From Leptolyngbya sp. FACHB-261 (GTDB taxonomy: Bacteria > Cyanobacteriota > Cyanobacteriia > FACHB-261): 64,000 nt of DNA. The notes beneath the pieces are model-generated. The model saw nothing but the letters and a program-made list of their open reading frames with translations, was not told the origin of the DNA and made no database searches. The stretch is taken from positions 372,001 through 436,000 of the forward strand of contig NZ_JACJPL010000018.1 in NCBI RefSeq assembly GCF_014696065.1, read 5' to 3'. Shown here in pieces: positions 9,386-18,160 of this stretch (position 1 is the first letter of the stretch; each line of letters opens with the position of its first letter). The position numbers were made by a program, and so were the translations under genes.

Positions 9386-9592
9386 TTACGAAGCTGCTTG
9401 CAATTGATGGCTCACTAGGCAAATGCAGACTCGCAAATTGAACTCTGTGACAGTAATTTGATTCGAACGCAATTGATCGACCAGAGACATGACCTCAGTC
9501 AGCAATAACGGGTCATCCAAAATAGTTCGCAGTTGCTCATTGGATAAATGAGCAGGACAAGTACCCACAATGTCCAGAAATTCCTGAATCAT
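9386..9592 (-). CDS. Small hypothetical protein, 68 residues
   Basis: I do not recognise this family. The start at 9592 (MIQEFLDIVGT) is preferred because an agggtgac ribosome-binding site sits 4 bases upstream; a longer frame to 9640 would run through a palindrome at 9608..9623. The product looks alpha-helical and acidic (SNEQLRTILDDPLLLTEVMS) and ends with two cysteines (VCICLVSHQL). No membrane segment or signal peptide is visible. Neighbours give no functional hint. Confidence 0.5.
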   Translation of the reverse strand: MIQEFLDIVGTCPAHLSNEQLRTILDDPLLLTEVMSLVDQLRSNQITVTEFNLRVCICLVSHQLQAAS

Positions 9593-9639
9593 AGTCACCC
9601 TTTTTTTGCCTGCACATGCAGGCCGAATTTTGCTGAGCA

Positions 9640-10478
9640 ATAGCCAGTTCAGGCAGCAGACAAGCTGCTACGCAATGAGCGGCCAAAACTGAGAAGGGAA
9701 ATTTCCCTCAAACGTTGTTCAACATTGCAGAGGCTAGAGCCCAAGCGAGCCTGGGCTTAAGGATGGGTTGCCCCCCCGAGCGCATCCTGTTGGCGTGTTG
9801 ATCTAGTTGGGACTAGTTAGCGCTAGTTGGCGTTCTGTAAGCGTTACTGGGTTGGATTTGCCGGGTTCGATTTGCCGGGTTCGATTTGTGGTGTTCGAGC
9901 CGTCGCGGACCCTACAAAATTTTGTGCGACTGAGGTTTGGCTGGGTTGAGACTCCTGTAGCCCTATGCCTGACCCTTGACTGAACTGGTGTCCCAGTGAT
10001 TTGTGGCGGATCCAGTTGAGTGTAGATGCAGATGGGGTAGCATAGCTTCCTCCTGTGCCGGACTTTGGCTTTCGCCTACTCGATCGAGCCTAACAAGGGG
10101 ATCCGGCAGCCGCAACAGTTTTTAATCTACACACGATCCCCGCAACATTCCTTCAATCAAATCTCAGTTTCAAATTAAGGAATTGCGCAGCCGTAGAGTT
10201 TGATCCTGTGAAGCCAAAATAAGGATGAGAACCCAGAATCCTGTTGCTAGCAATCTAGATGTGCAGGTATCCATATGTATAGGCATGTATAGGCAGCCCA
10301 AGGCTGGCTAGCTCTGCGCTTCTATTCCCTTTTTTCTCTGCCTATTGGCAGAGCCTTAACTGGCTTACTCTAATTGCCAAGGCCGACCGTTGATGGGTGC
10401 TGCGATTGTGATGATTAGGACATAGGAGGGCGTTGCTGCTTAGATTACGTAATGTTAGGGTAATCGCATCTGCATCCA
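9640..10478. other. 840-base region without a recognised gene
   Basis: It contains short palindromes (gggaaatttccc at 9696..9707, agcccaagcgagcctgggct near 9738), a 15-base tandem repeat (ttgccgggttcgatt, about 9850-9890) and no convincing reading frame. The 5' regulatory region of the next gene must lie at its right end. Confidence 0.45.
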
Positions 10479-10574
10479 GTGACGAACTGCGTAAGGGGCC
10501 AGCTCAGGTTTCAGGCGCAGGGGTATCAGGCATCTACTACTTCGCTTAGCAATCTGTCTAGATGTCTGAAGATC

Positions 10575-11798
10575 ATGGAAGAGCAGCTTTGGTTTGCCAA
10601 GCATGTGCGGGCGCAGGTTTTGCGGCGTGAGGCCAAGCCTCGTTATACTCCCTCACTGATTACCCTTTGGGCGCGGCGATACGTTGATTCTCTGCGGCGA
10701 CACTCCACTTTTACGGAGCTACACCGGCCAGCGTTGGTAGCTTCCGCTCCAGCGGATCGCATTCCTGATTCTTTGCGGGTGCAGACGACGCAGAAAGTTG
10801 CGGTGATTCTGCCACTGGTTGCTGGCCGAGCCTTGGCGCTCACGCATAATCTGCTCGACGAGAGCTTGCAACAGCAGCAGATCGATCCCCGCCATTTGGA
10901 TCCCTTGCAGATTGCGGTCAAGAATCGCAGGCTGTTTCAAATGGTGCTCGATCTTTTTACGGCTGGGCGCAGTCCAGACCAACTCTCAACCCAGGCCAGC
11001 CGCGAGTTTGGTCGGGTTCGGCAGCGCTATACCCAGCATGATGGTCGGGTCTTGGGCTTTGTGGGCATGCATGTGCACTACACGATTGTGGGTTTGCTTC
11101 AGCAGCTCACGCTGATGGAACAGGCTTGCTTTGAGCCTTACTTACAAGTGATGAACGACCACATGTACCTGCCGTTGCAAGCTTGCTATGAAGCGGCAGC
11201 CGAACATGAATCAAGTTCAGCCGCTTTGCGAGCGGTTCATACTCTCCTGCCAGTCAGTAGCGAGATTGCTTACTTAGTGTTTGCCCAAACCTGCCGTCAG
11301 TTTCCTGGTTATTGCAGCAATGGTGGCAGTTTGCTAGAGCCTGCGGTTCAACAATCGAGCATTCGAGATGTGGAGCTGTTCCAGACTTATCTTTGCCAAT
11401 GTGTTTTAGAGGCTAGCTTTCGGCCAGTGCAAAAGGAGTTGCTTCCTCTATGTCTTCTGCTTTACCCCCGGCTAGGCGTGAGTTCGAAGCTAGTGCGCAC
11501 GATGCTGCAACATCTTGAGTTCAATATGTCGCGGTTGGTTCCTGCGCAGCAGATGGCGCTGTTTAGGCCCTACTTGATGAACATGCACAAACTTTTCTCC
11601 GCAACCACATTTGAGGAGACACCTAGAACGAGTTGTAACAAAGCATCTGCCAACAAATCGATGTCGATGAATCCACCCGTCGCCGCCTGGTTAAGCAATA
11701 ACAAACGAGGTTCTAGTCATTCAAAGCCAGTGGCTAAATGCAATGGGAACAGGGATTTTTCTGACCAGAACTATGCGGTGATCTTTGACAAACCATAA
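10575..11798 (+). CDS. Hypothetical protein, about 407 residues
   Basis: I do not recognise a family. ATG 10575 is chosen because MEEQLWFAKHVRAQVLRR looks like a natural N-terminus; an in-frame GTG at 10479 would add 32 residues. The protein appears mostly helical and soluble, with several aromatic and His-rich turns (FVGMHVHYTIVGLL, VMNDHMYLPLQACYEAAAEH). The last 60 residues are Asn/Ser/Lys-rich and probably disordered. No signal peptide, no transmembrane segments. The frame is long and uninterrupted and the codon use resembles its neighbours, so it is a real gene. The flanks look accessory. Confidence 0.65.
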   Translation: MEEQLWFAKHVRAQVLRREAKPRYTPSLITLWARRYVDSLRRHSTFTELHRPALVASAPADRIPDSLRVQTTQKVAVILPLVAGRALALTHNLLDESLQQQQIDPRHLDPLQIAVKNRRLFQMVLDLFTAGRSPDQLSTQASREFGRVRQRYTQHDGRVLGFVGMHVHYTIVGLLQQLTLMEQACFEPYLQVMNDHMYLPLQACYEAAAEHESSSAALRAVHTLLPVSSEIAYLVFAQTCRQFPGYCSNGGSLLEPAVQQSSIRDVELFQTYLCQCVLEASFRPVQKELLPLCLLLYPRLGVSSKLVRTMLQHLEFNMSRLVPAQQMALFRPYLMNMHKLFSATTFEETPRTSCNKASANKSMSMNPPVAAWLSNNKRGSSHSKPVAKCNGNRDFSDQNYAVIFDKP

Positions 11799-11864
11799 AA
11801 CATCTACTTGACTCTCTTCTTCAGCCCTGGTATCTTCCATTTCAAGTAGCTGGACCCTTGCGTC

Positions 11865-12097
11865 CCCCAGAGTCTTAATCAAACTCTGGGGAACTGACCC
11901 CCCAGGTTGATACCATCAACCGGGCGGCTAGTGGGAAGTTTAGCACTTGCCTTATCCGGCCCTTAGTTCGAGGGGTGGGACAGGTCTGCTACGGGTTGGG
12001 GCATTTCATCATTCGTGGTGGCTTGCCCCACTACTTCCCTATGCAAACTCGCACCCAAATTGCCCCCGAATTGCCCCCAAATCGCCTTAGATTAGCC
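11865..12097 (+). promoter_or_regulatory. Candidate structured leader, copy 1
   Basis: About 230 bases upstream of ATG 12098 can fold into successive hairpins: 11865..11891 (ccccagagt arms), 11901..11924 (ccc-a-ggttgat / atcaacc-ggg), 11960..11974 (ccct/aggg) and 11997..12030 (tggggca/tgcccca). The same order of elements, with shared single-stranded blocks (actgaccccc, ggcggct-gtgggaagt), lies before the paralogous gene at 48548..48928. The region is also an open frame continuous with the gene, so coding is an alternative reading. Confidence 0.5.
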
Positions 12098-12463
12098 ATG
12101 CATTTGACCCAAGTTCTTCAGCCGCAGCTTTGCCTTTCTCTAGCTCAAGTTGCGCAATTTCTCGGCATTCCCGAACATCTCATCTGCCGAATCGAGCACT
12201 GGCCTCACCAACTATTTGTGCATCGCCAAGATCGCGGTGGGCAGTTTGTCAGCTATCGCAAATTTGCCGCTTGGGTCGAAGCCTGTGCCCTATCAATTCG
12301 TGGCTGCGCTGACTTGGGTGTGCTCGATTGGTTAGGACAGGTGATTCGCGAAGAATGCCAACGCTTTCACTACAGCGAAACGGTGGTTGACTATTGGCGA
12401 CAGCTCTGGCGACAGCAACATTACCAACTGCGACTAGCATTGCAACCAAGGACTCGTCCTTAG
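12098..12463 (+). CDS. Small HTH-like protein, paralogue 1
   Basis: This 121-residue protein is closely similar to the product of 48548..48928; similarity becomes nearly complete exactly at MHLTQVLQPQLC, which is why ATG 12098 is taken as the start. A GTG at 11975 would extend it through the leader. The segment LSLAQVAQFLGIPEHLICRI resembles the helix-turn-helix of MerR/excisionase-like DNA-binding proteins, followed by the basic turn FVHRQDRGGQFVSYR. The C-terminal half (LDWLGQVIREECQRF, VVDYWRQLWRQ) is Trp-rich and helical. No named family is recognised and DNA binding is inferred only from the helix pattern. Confidence 0.7.
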   Translation: MHLTQVLQPQLCLSLAQVAQFLGIPEHLICRIEHWPHQLFVHRQDRGGQFVSYRKFAAWVEACALSIRGCADLGVLDWLGQVIREECQRFHYSETVVDYWRQLWRQQHYQLRLALQPRTRP

Positions 12464-12485
12464 CACTTGTTCTTAGGACTTGTTC

Positions 12486-15400
12486 TTAGCTTTGGGTCGT
12501 TGCATCAGCCGCATCCAAAGTAGCAGCGGGCTGCTCCAATGGCAGCCAAATCGAGAAAGTACTACCTACACCTAGGGTCGAGGTAAATGAAACCGTACCG
12601 CCGTGCAGCTCTGCCAATAAGCGAGTGAGCGCCAGTCCTAAACCTGTGCCTTCATAGCGCCGATTGACGCCACCATCCACCTGTTGAAAGACCTGAAACA
12701 GCAAATGTTGGTCTTCGGGGGCAACCCCAATTCCACTATCTTGAACCGACAATACCAAGAAGCGAGGAGCCTCCTCCACCCTGCTATCTGGCAGTTTCTG
12801 CGCCACCAAATCTTGAAACGAAGCTAAGCGGCTACTGAGGCTGATGGTGCCTCCCTCTGGTGTGAACTTCACGGCGTTTGACAGATAATTCAACAACATC
12901 TGCAACACCCGCTGGCCGTCTACCACAATCGACTCTATAGCCAACGGTTGCACTAGGCTCAGTTGTTGTCGTTTGCTCAGTGCGGTCACTTCGACCATGC
13001 GTAATGCACCCTGGCACAACTCCAGCAGATTAACAATCTCCTGATTCAGTTCCAGCCTGCCTGCCTCAATCTTGGCGAGATCCAGCAAATCATTGATCAG
13101 AGCCAGCAGATGAGTGCCACTACTATGAACTAGAGACAAATATTCCTGCTGCTTAGCATTTAATGGACCAAACACTTGCCGGAGCAGAACGCTCGAAAAC
13201 CCTAGAATTGAGGTCAGAGGCGTGCGTAGCTCATGGGACATATTGGTCAGAAAATCTGACTTCAGCCGCGAAACCTCTTTTAGTTGCTCATTCTGTTGTT
13301 GCAATTGTTGGGTTAGCGCTTGCAAACGTTCTTCGTTTTGCTTGCGCTCAGTAATATCTACACAGAACCCCTGTTGGAACAACACTTGTCCCGCTTCATC
13401 GTGGATTGGAACGATGCGGTCCATGACCCAAAAGACCTTACCTGCTGAGTCAATCAACCGATATTCTGTTCCATAGTCCCAGTTATTAGCCTTAGCCTTG
13501 CCGTACTCCTGCAAAACACGCGCCCGGTCCTCCGGATGCACCCGTTGAAGCCAACTGTTGTTTGGAGACTCTTCAGAAGCAAGCCCCATCCAGTCAATCC
13601 AGTACTGATTGACGAACTCAGTGCCCTGAGCACTAGTGATGTAGAGAGCCAGTGGTGCATGATCCACAATTGCCCGAAGTTGTGCCTCAGAGCGCTTTAG
13701 GGCAGTTTCTATTTGCTTGCGTTGTGTGATATCGAGTGAGACGCCGCAGAAGGCGTAAACTTCGCCATTAGTATCTTTTAAAGGGAACTTAATCCTCAAG
13801 AAAGTATGAATGCCATCTGCTAAAAGCTGGTCATTCTCAAAGGGAATTATCCTGTCTTCTACTAAGAGTTTCTGATTCTCACGCAAGAAGTATTCTGCAT
13901 GCTCAGGCGTGAGAAATTCGGTGAGATGACGACCTTCGATTGAGTTGCCAAATAGGGGGCCAAAGACTCTATACCATTCGGCATTGACAAACTTCATCCG
14001 ACCATCAACACCCAAGATGTAAATGATGGCGGGTGTGTTGTCTAGAACTGCCTGCATTTGGGCTTGAGAGGCGGCTAATTCCTCAGTGCGCTCCTGAACC
14101 CGCTGCTCCAGATATTCCTGAGCTTGGCGAAGTTCCTGCTCCGTTCGTTTGCGCTCTGTGATATTAACCGCTGCACCCAGAATACCGACGACTTGCTCCC
14201 CCTCGCGGAAGGGCTCAATCGTAAGGTCGAAGTAGGCGATTTCGCCATCCCAATTAAATTGAACTTCCTGCCTTGCGCCGATGCCCGTTTCCAGCACTCG
14301 CCGTTTAATTTCAGTCAGGCGCTTAGCGTCTTCAGGCTGAAATAAATCGGCATCAGTCTTGCCCAAAAGTTCCTCTACACTATTTGCAAACTGAAGGTTA
14401 CAAGCCCAGGTATAGCGAAGGGATCGATCTTGATTGAAAACGTCTATAGGCACCTGTTCAACCGCCAGGCGCAAGCGCTCCTCGTTCAGCCGTAGGGCCT
14501 GTTCGGCTTGCTTGCGCTCGGTGATGTCTTGAGCGGCTCCGTAAACTCGAATAACATCCCGTTGTGGATCCAGTTGAGCGCGAATCGTATCCCGCAGCCA
14601 ACGGGTTTTACCGCTTTTGGTCAGGATCCGGTACTCGCTGACTTGAGCTTGTCCAGCACGAATCACCGCCATGCGCTCCGTCAGAAAACCCCGGTCATCT
14701 GGATGCGGCAGTAAATGCCAACCGCGCGTATCGCACTCTTCGGGTGTGAAGCCTGTAATACGCTCAAAGGCACTGCTCGTCCATTGGCGTCGGATAGTTC
14801 CATCAAGCTCAAGGTTGAAGGCATAGGTGTAGTCAGAGGCTAACTCTGCCGCCAGTCGATGACGCTCCTCGCTTTGGCGCAGCGCCTCCTCAGTCCGCTT
14901 TTGCTCGGTAATATTAATGGCTAAACCGGCGAGGATTCGTTGTCCATCAGCATCCTCAAAGGGAAATTTGCAAACTAGCCAGCTCTGGTCTCGATCTGTC
15001 TGCGGCCATACCTCCGTGTACTGCACAGTCTGACCAGACGCCAGAGTGGCCGCATCATTCTCCCGCAGCTGTTGCGCCATTGCCGCCGGGAAGAGGTCGA
15101 AATCAGTCTTGCCCACAATCTCAGCTAGAGTGCGTTCAACCAGTTGCTCGGCGTTGGCGTTGACGTAGAGGTAGCGTCCTTCAGCATCTTTGATAAAAGC
15201 GGAACCAGGAATGCTGTCCATAAAGCTCTTCAGCAACTGCTGGCTGGCTGCCAGCTCTGCCTCAGCTTGCTTGCGCTCAGTAATTTCCTCAACAAAGCCT
15301 TCGTAATAAAGCAGCGTCCCATCTTCCCTGTTGACCGAGCCCACGCTCTCAGAGATCCAGATAATCTGGCCATCTCTGCGGTAAACCGCAGACTCAAACT

Positions 15401-15773
15401 TGACGACCTTACCCCGCGCCTGGATTTGCTCCACTAACTCCGACCAGCGGTTCGGCTCAACATAAAGCTGCTGGGGAATATCTGTGAGCGCTGCAATTAA
15501 TTGTTCGGGTAAGCCATAGCCATAGAGGTTAGCTAAGGCTGGATTAGCATTCAGATAATAGCCCTGTGGGGAAGCCTGAAAGATACCGACAACCGCACTG
15601 GCAAACAGGCTTTGATACCTAGCCTCAGCCTGTTGCAGAGCAGTTTCTTGGCACTGCAAGGCGGTCTGAGTTTGCTTCAGCTCGGCTCGTAAAGCCTCCA
15701 GTTCACTCGCTTGCTGACCCAAGGTTGTCAACGCCTCGCTCAGGCGGGCCTCTGATTCAGATTCAGGAGTCAT
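12486..15773 (-). CDS. Multi-PAS sensor histidine kinase, 1095 residues
   Basis: This is a soluble sensor kinase. An N-terminal coiled coil (about 1-50) is followed by six PAS domains, most closing with an ITERKQAE-type linker: RYQSLFASAVVGIF, LKSFMDSIPGSAFI, the PAS3 block with WTSSAFERITGFTPEEC, RLAVEQVPIDVFN, VLDNTPAIIYILG and AIVDHAPLALYIT. HisKA begins at about 840 with the phosphorylated His in NMSHELRTPL. HATPase_c ends the protein (DSGIGVAPED, GTGLGLALTRLLAELHGG). No transmembrane segment or receiver domain is present, so its partner regulator must be separate. It is convergent with the small HTH-like gene, ending 22 bases away. Signals sensed are unknown. Confidence 0.92.
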   Translation of the reverse strand: MTPESESEARLSEALTTLGQQASELEALRAELKQTQTALQCQETALQQAEARYQSLFASAVVGIFQASPQGYYLNANPALANLYGYGLPEQLIAALTDIPQQLYVEPNRWSELVEQIQARGKVVKFESAVYRRDGQIIWISESVGSVNREDGTLLYYEGFVEEITERKQAEAELAASQQLLKSFMDSIPGSAFIKDAEGRYLYVNANAEQLVERTLAEIVGKTDFDLFPAAMAQQLRENDAATLASGQTVQYTEVWPQTDRDQSWLVCKFPFEDADGQRILAGLAINITEQKRTEEALRQSEERHRLAAELASDYTYAFNLELDGTIRRQWTSSAFERITGFTPEECDTRGWHLLPHPDDRGFLTERMAVIRAGQAQVSEYRILTKSGKTRWLRDTIRAQLDPQRDVIRVYGAAQDITERKQAEQALRLNEERLRLAVEQVPIDVFNQDRSLRYTWACNLQFANSVEELLGKTDADLFQPEDAKRLTEIKRRVLETGIGARQEVQFNWDGEIAYFDLTIEPFREGEQVVGILGAAVNITERKRTEQELRQAQEYLEQRVQERTEELAASQAQMQAVLDNTPAIIYILGVDGRMKFVNAEWYRVFGPLFGNSIEGRHLTEFLTPEHAEYFLRENQKLLVEDRIIPFENDQLLADGIHTFLRIKFPLKDTNGEVYAFCGVSLDITQRKQIETALKRSEAQLRAIVDHAPLALYITSAQGTEFVNQYWIDWMGLASEESPNNSWLQRVHPEDRARVLQEYGKAKANNWDYGTEYRLIDSAGKVFWVMDRIVPIHDEAGQVLFQQGFCVDITERKQNEERLQALTQQLQQQNEQLKEVSRLKSDFLTNMSHELRTPLTSILGFSSVLLRQVFGPLNAKQQEYLSLVHSSGTHLLALINDLLDLAKIEAGRLELNQEIVNLLELCQGALRMVEVTALSKRQQLSLVQPLAIESIVVDGQRVLQMLLNYLSNAVKFTPEGGTISLSSRLASFQDLVAQKLPDSRVEEAPRFLVLSVQDSGIGVAPEDQHLLFQVFQQVDGGVNRRYEGTGLGLALTRLLAELHGGTVSFTSTLGVGSTFSIWLPLEQPAATLDAADATTQS

Positions 15774-16041
15774 GAGCTAGCCTCAGGTTTGGCTTGGAGC
15801 TACATATACAGAAATGGAGCTGTGAAACGGGGCTATGAATGGGCTCCTACCCTCCCTTCTATCTCCAAGGAAACCTGTTCGGCAGAACGGAGTAAGCAAA
15901 TCAAGCAGTGCCGCTTACACCTACCAACCCCAACGAACCTGCACAGCTCCACTAGCTCTACCGGTACCAGTTCTACCGCCCTAGTAACAGCAAGCGCCTA
16001 AGCACAGACCTGGGCCTTTGAGCTGTATCTATCCTATGTCG

Positions 16042-17475
16042 TCAGCCCATACCGTCAATCATCTTATGCCCTGAGCTAGATGTGATAGGAGCCGAAATCA
16101 CGCCAGCCGCTTCCAGCACAGCGGCAACCCGCAGGAGTAGCGCTTCGTTATATGGGGCAGCAATCAGTTGCACCCCCAAAGGCAGTGCCCCCGGACGGTG
16201 AATGGGCACCGACAACACTGGTAAACCAATAAAAGAAATCGGTTGTGTGTAGAGCCCTAGATTGGGACGGGCCAGCACCTCTTCACCATCTAGGACAATT
16301 TTCTCTTGACCAATCAGAGGCGCAGAGCAAGGTGTGGTGGGAGCCAGAATCACATCAACGCTCTCAAATATCTGTCGCACCTGCGCCTGATACCAGCGCC
16401 GAAAGCGTTGGGCCTGGATGTACCAGGGTGCAGGAATCATCGTCCCTGCCAAAAAGCGGTCGCGGGTTGCTGGGTCAAAATCGCCGGGCCGCTTGCGCAG
16501 ATTGGCAAAATGCAGATTGGCACCCTCGCAAGCTGTGATCACGTAGGCCGCTGCCCGGGCACGATGGGATTCTGGCAGAGTCACCTGCTTTTGAACGCCC
16601 AAAGCCTGTGCCACTTGGGCTACCGCAGCAAAGGCTTCTGGCTGTCCACCTTTAGCAAAATGACCATCGGCAACGGCAATACGCAACCCTTTAATATCTT
16701 CAAGCTGCGGGCCTTGAGCTAGCTGGGGTAGGCATGGTTCAGGCGGACGGGTCGAGCAAACTGGGTCAGCCGGATCCGGCCCGTGCAGAATATCAAACGC
16801 CACCGCGATATCGCGCACCGACCGGGCAAAGGGACCAATGTGGTCGAGGCTGGCCGCAAACAGAAACGCTCCTGCCCGCGACACTCGGCCATAGGTGGGC
16901 TTTAGGCCAAAGATGCCGCACAAAGCTGCGGGAACTCGAATTGAGCCATTGGTATCGGAGCCGAGAGTCAACGGCACCAAGCCACCTGCCACCGCTGCCG
17001 CCGATCCACCGGAAGAGCCACCTGCGACGCGGGCTAGATCGTGAGGGTTGTGGCAGGGACCATAGTGCGCATTTTCCGTGGTGAAGCCATAGGCATACTC
17101 ATCCATATTGAGCGCGCCAACCAGAACGGCTCCCGCTTGCTTGAGCGCTCTGACGGTCGTGGCGTCTTGAGTGGCAGCAGGCTTCTCAGCTTCGATCTTG
17201 GCTCCAGCCAGAGTGGTCAGACCTGCAACATCTAATAAATTCTTGACCGCAAAGGGCACTCCTGCCAGTGGACCTGGATCCTGACCAGCAGCAATCATTT
17301 GATCGATTTCGACAGCTCGGGCTAAGGCTGCCTCGGCAGTAACCGTTGTAAAACAATTGAGGGCTTTATCCTGCGCTGCAATTTGCTCTAGAGCCGCCGC
17401 AACTACTGACTTAGCGCTCAGCTCCCCGGCACGTACGGCAGTTGCAATGGCAATGGCATCGGCATGTAGGTTCAT
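16042..17475 (-). CDS. atzE: AtzE-type amidase (amidase signature family)
   Basis: This 477-residue amidase-signature enzyme is full length. The Ser-cisSer-Lys triad is visible: Lys in PFAVKNLLD, and the serines in VAGGSSGGSAAAVAGG. The family-specific regions DEYAYGFTTENAHYGPCHNP and GLYTQPISFIGLPV match the AtzE group (1-carboxybiuret hydrolase and relatives, including the oxalurate cluster HpxY). The gene overlaps atzG by 4 bases, matching the known AtzE-AtzG complex that resembles GatA-GatC. Without a cyanuric acid hydrolase or biuret hydrolase nearby, the actual substrate in this organism may be another ureide-type nitrogen compound. Confidence 0.85.
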   Translation of the reverse strand: MNLHADAIAIATAVRAGELSAKSVVAAALEQIAAQDKALNCFTTVTAEAALARAVEIDQMIAAGQDPGPLAGVPFAVKNLLDVAGLTTLAGAKIEAEKPAATQDATTVRALKQAGAVLVGALNMDEYAYGFTTENAHYGPCHNPHDLARVAGGSSGGSAAAVAGGLVPLTLGSDTNGSIRVPAALCGIFGLKPTYGRVSRAGAFLFAASLDHIGPFARSVRDIAVAFDILHGPDPADPVCSTRPPEPCLPQLAQGPQLEDIKGLRIAVADGHFAKGGQPEAFAAVAQVAQALGVQKQVTLPESHRARAAAYVITACEGANLHFANLRKRPGDFDPATRDRFLAGTMIPAPWYIQAQRFRRWYQAQVRQIFESVDVILAPTTPCSAPLIGQEKIVLDGEEVLARPNLGLYTQPISFIGLPVLSVPIHRPGALPLGVQLIAAPYNEALLLRVAAVLEAAGVISAPITSSSGHKMIDGMG

Positions 17476-17678
17476 GGCTCAAATACCGGCGCAGCTTCAA
17501 TCTCTTCAGGCAGGGGAAACTCTAGCACCAGTTGCGCAATCGCGGTGGTTCTGGCAAAGTTGCCGATCACACCGGGGCGATATTCTGGCGTGATTGGCAG
17601 CTCCAATAACTGGGCCATCAAGTCTACATACTCCCCAGGCTCAAAAGCAGTTGGGTTCTGCGGCATCGCATCTCTCAT
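17472..17678 (-). CDS. atzG: AtzG-like small subunit (DUF4089)
   Basis: The product is about 68 residues, starting MRDAMPQNPTAFEPGEYVDL; a second Met four codons later is equally possible. The core LMAQLLELPITPEYRPGVIG then NFARTTAIAQLVLEFPLPEE is the DUF4089/AtzG signature. AtzG stabilises AtzE in a GatC-like manner. The stop overlaps the atzE start by 4 bases (ATGA), which implies translational coupling and a complex. A longer upstream frame with several Cys residues is probably not translated. Confidence 0.85.
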   Translation of the reverse strand: MRDAMPQNPTAFEPGEYVDLMAQLLELPITPEYRPGVIGNFARTTAIAQLVLEFPLPEEIEAAPVFEP

Positions 17679-17778
17679 ACAGCAATCACACGACCACCCT
17701 GCATGATGCCAGAGGGCCTGCTGAGGCAGGGTTATATCTGGCACTTTTCCTGTTTGGCTTCTCTGCTATGGCTGAAAG

Positions 17779-17882
17779 GACGAGGAAACCTCGCCCCTAC
17801 CCACGACAACAGATTGCGGTAGAGACAAGACTTTTAACCCTACCCATACAACAGATCACGGTAGGGGCGAGGTCTCCTCGCC
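17779..17882. repeat. Palindromic repeat element with internal direct repeat
   Basis: Inverted 22-base arms (17779..17800 and 17861..17882, 20 of 22 matching) are each partly self-complementary (gggcgagg/cctcgccc). Between them lie two direct copies of ccctaccca-acaacagat--cggtag. It has the build of a small mobile or REP-like element and codes for nothing. Confidence 0.65.
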
Positions 17883-17888
17883 CTGGTC

Positions 17889-18160
17889 CTAAGCTGCAAC
17901 TGCTCCAGATTGTTCGATTCCGGGGTAGCGTTCTTCGATTTCAGCTAGCCGTTTCTCGATTTCGGGGCGGCGTTCTTTGATTTCGGGGTAGCGTTTTTCG
18001 ATCTCGCTTACCCGTTTCTCGATTTCGGGGTAGTGTTCTTTGACTTCGACTCCCCGTTCTAGGCTTCCGGGGTAGCGTTCTTCGATTTCGGCTAGCCGTT
18101 TCAGGATTCCCTGCCCCTTCCAAGATTTTGGGTTATCTCATCAACAAGATCACGCACCAC
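17889..18160 (-). pseudogene. Frameshifted heptad-repeat (coiled-coil) mini-gene
   Basis: Reading the minus strand from GTG 18160 gives VVRDLVDEITQNL; after a one-base slip near 18118-18120 the next frame reads KGQGILKRLAEIEERYP and continues as perfect 7-residue units (EIEERYP, EVKEHYP, EIEKRVS, EIEKRYP, EIKERRP, EIEKRLA, EIEERYP) to a stop at 17889. The encoded protein of about 90 residues would be a charged helix of 21-base DNA repeats. The repeat frame has no ATG/GTG of its own, because a TGA sits at 18138..18140. So the gene is either broken, mis-sequenced at an aagggg run, or frameshifted in expression. Confidence 0.5.

Noticed and set aside
10189-10210. tagagtttgatcctgtgaag looks like the 5' end of a 16S rRNA gene
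   Set aside because: Only about 14 bases match and the following sequence is not rRNA-like.
15789-16001. Plus-strand frame of 70 residues between two minus-strand genes
   Set aside because: Ser/Thr low-complexity tail and no family-like features; likely chance.
17889-18123. Direct-repeat array that might suggest CRISPR
   Set aside because: The 21-base units are contiguous without spacers and encode heptads, so it is a coding repeat.
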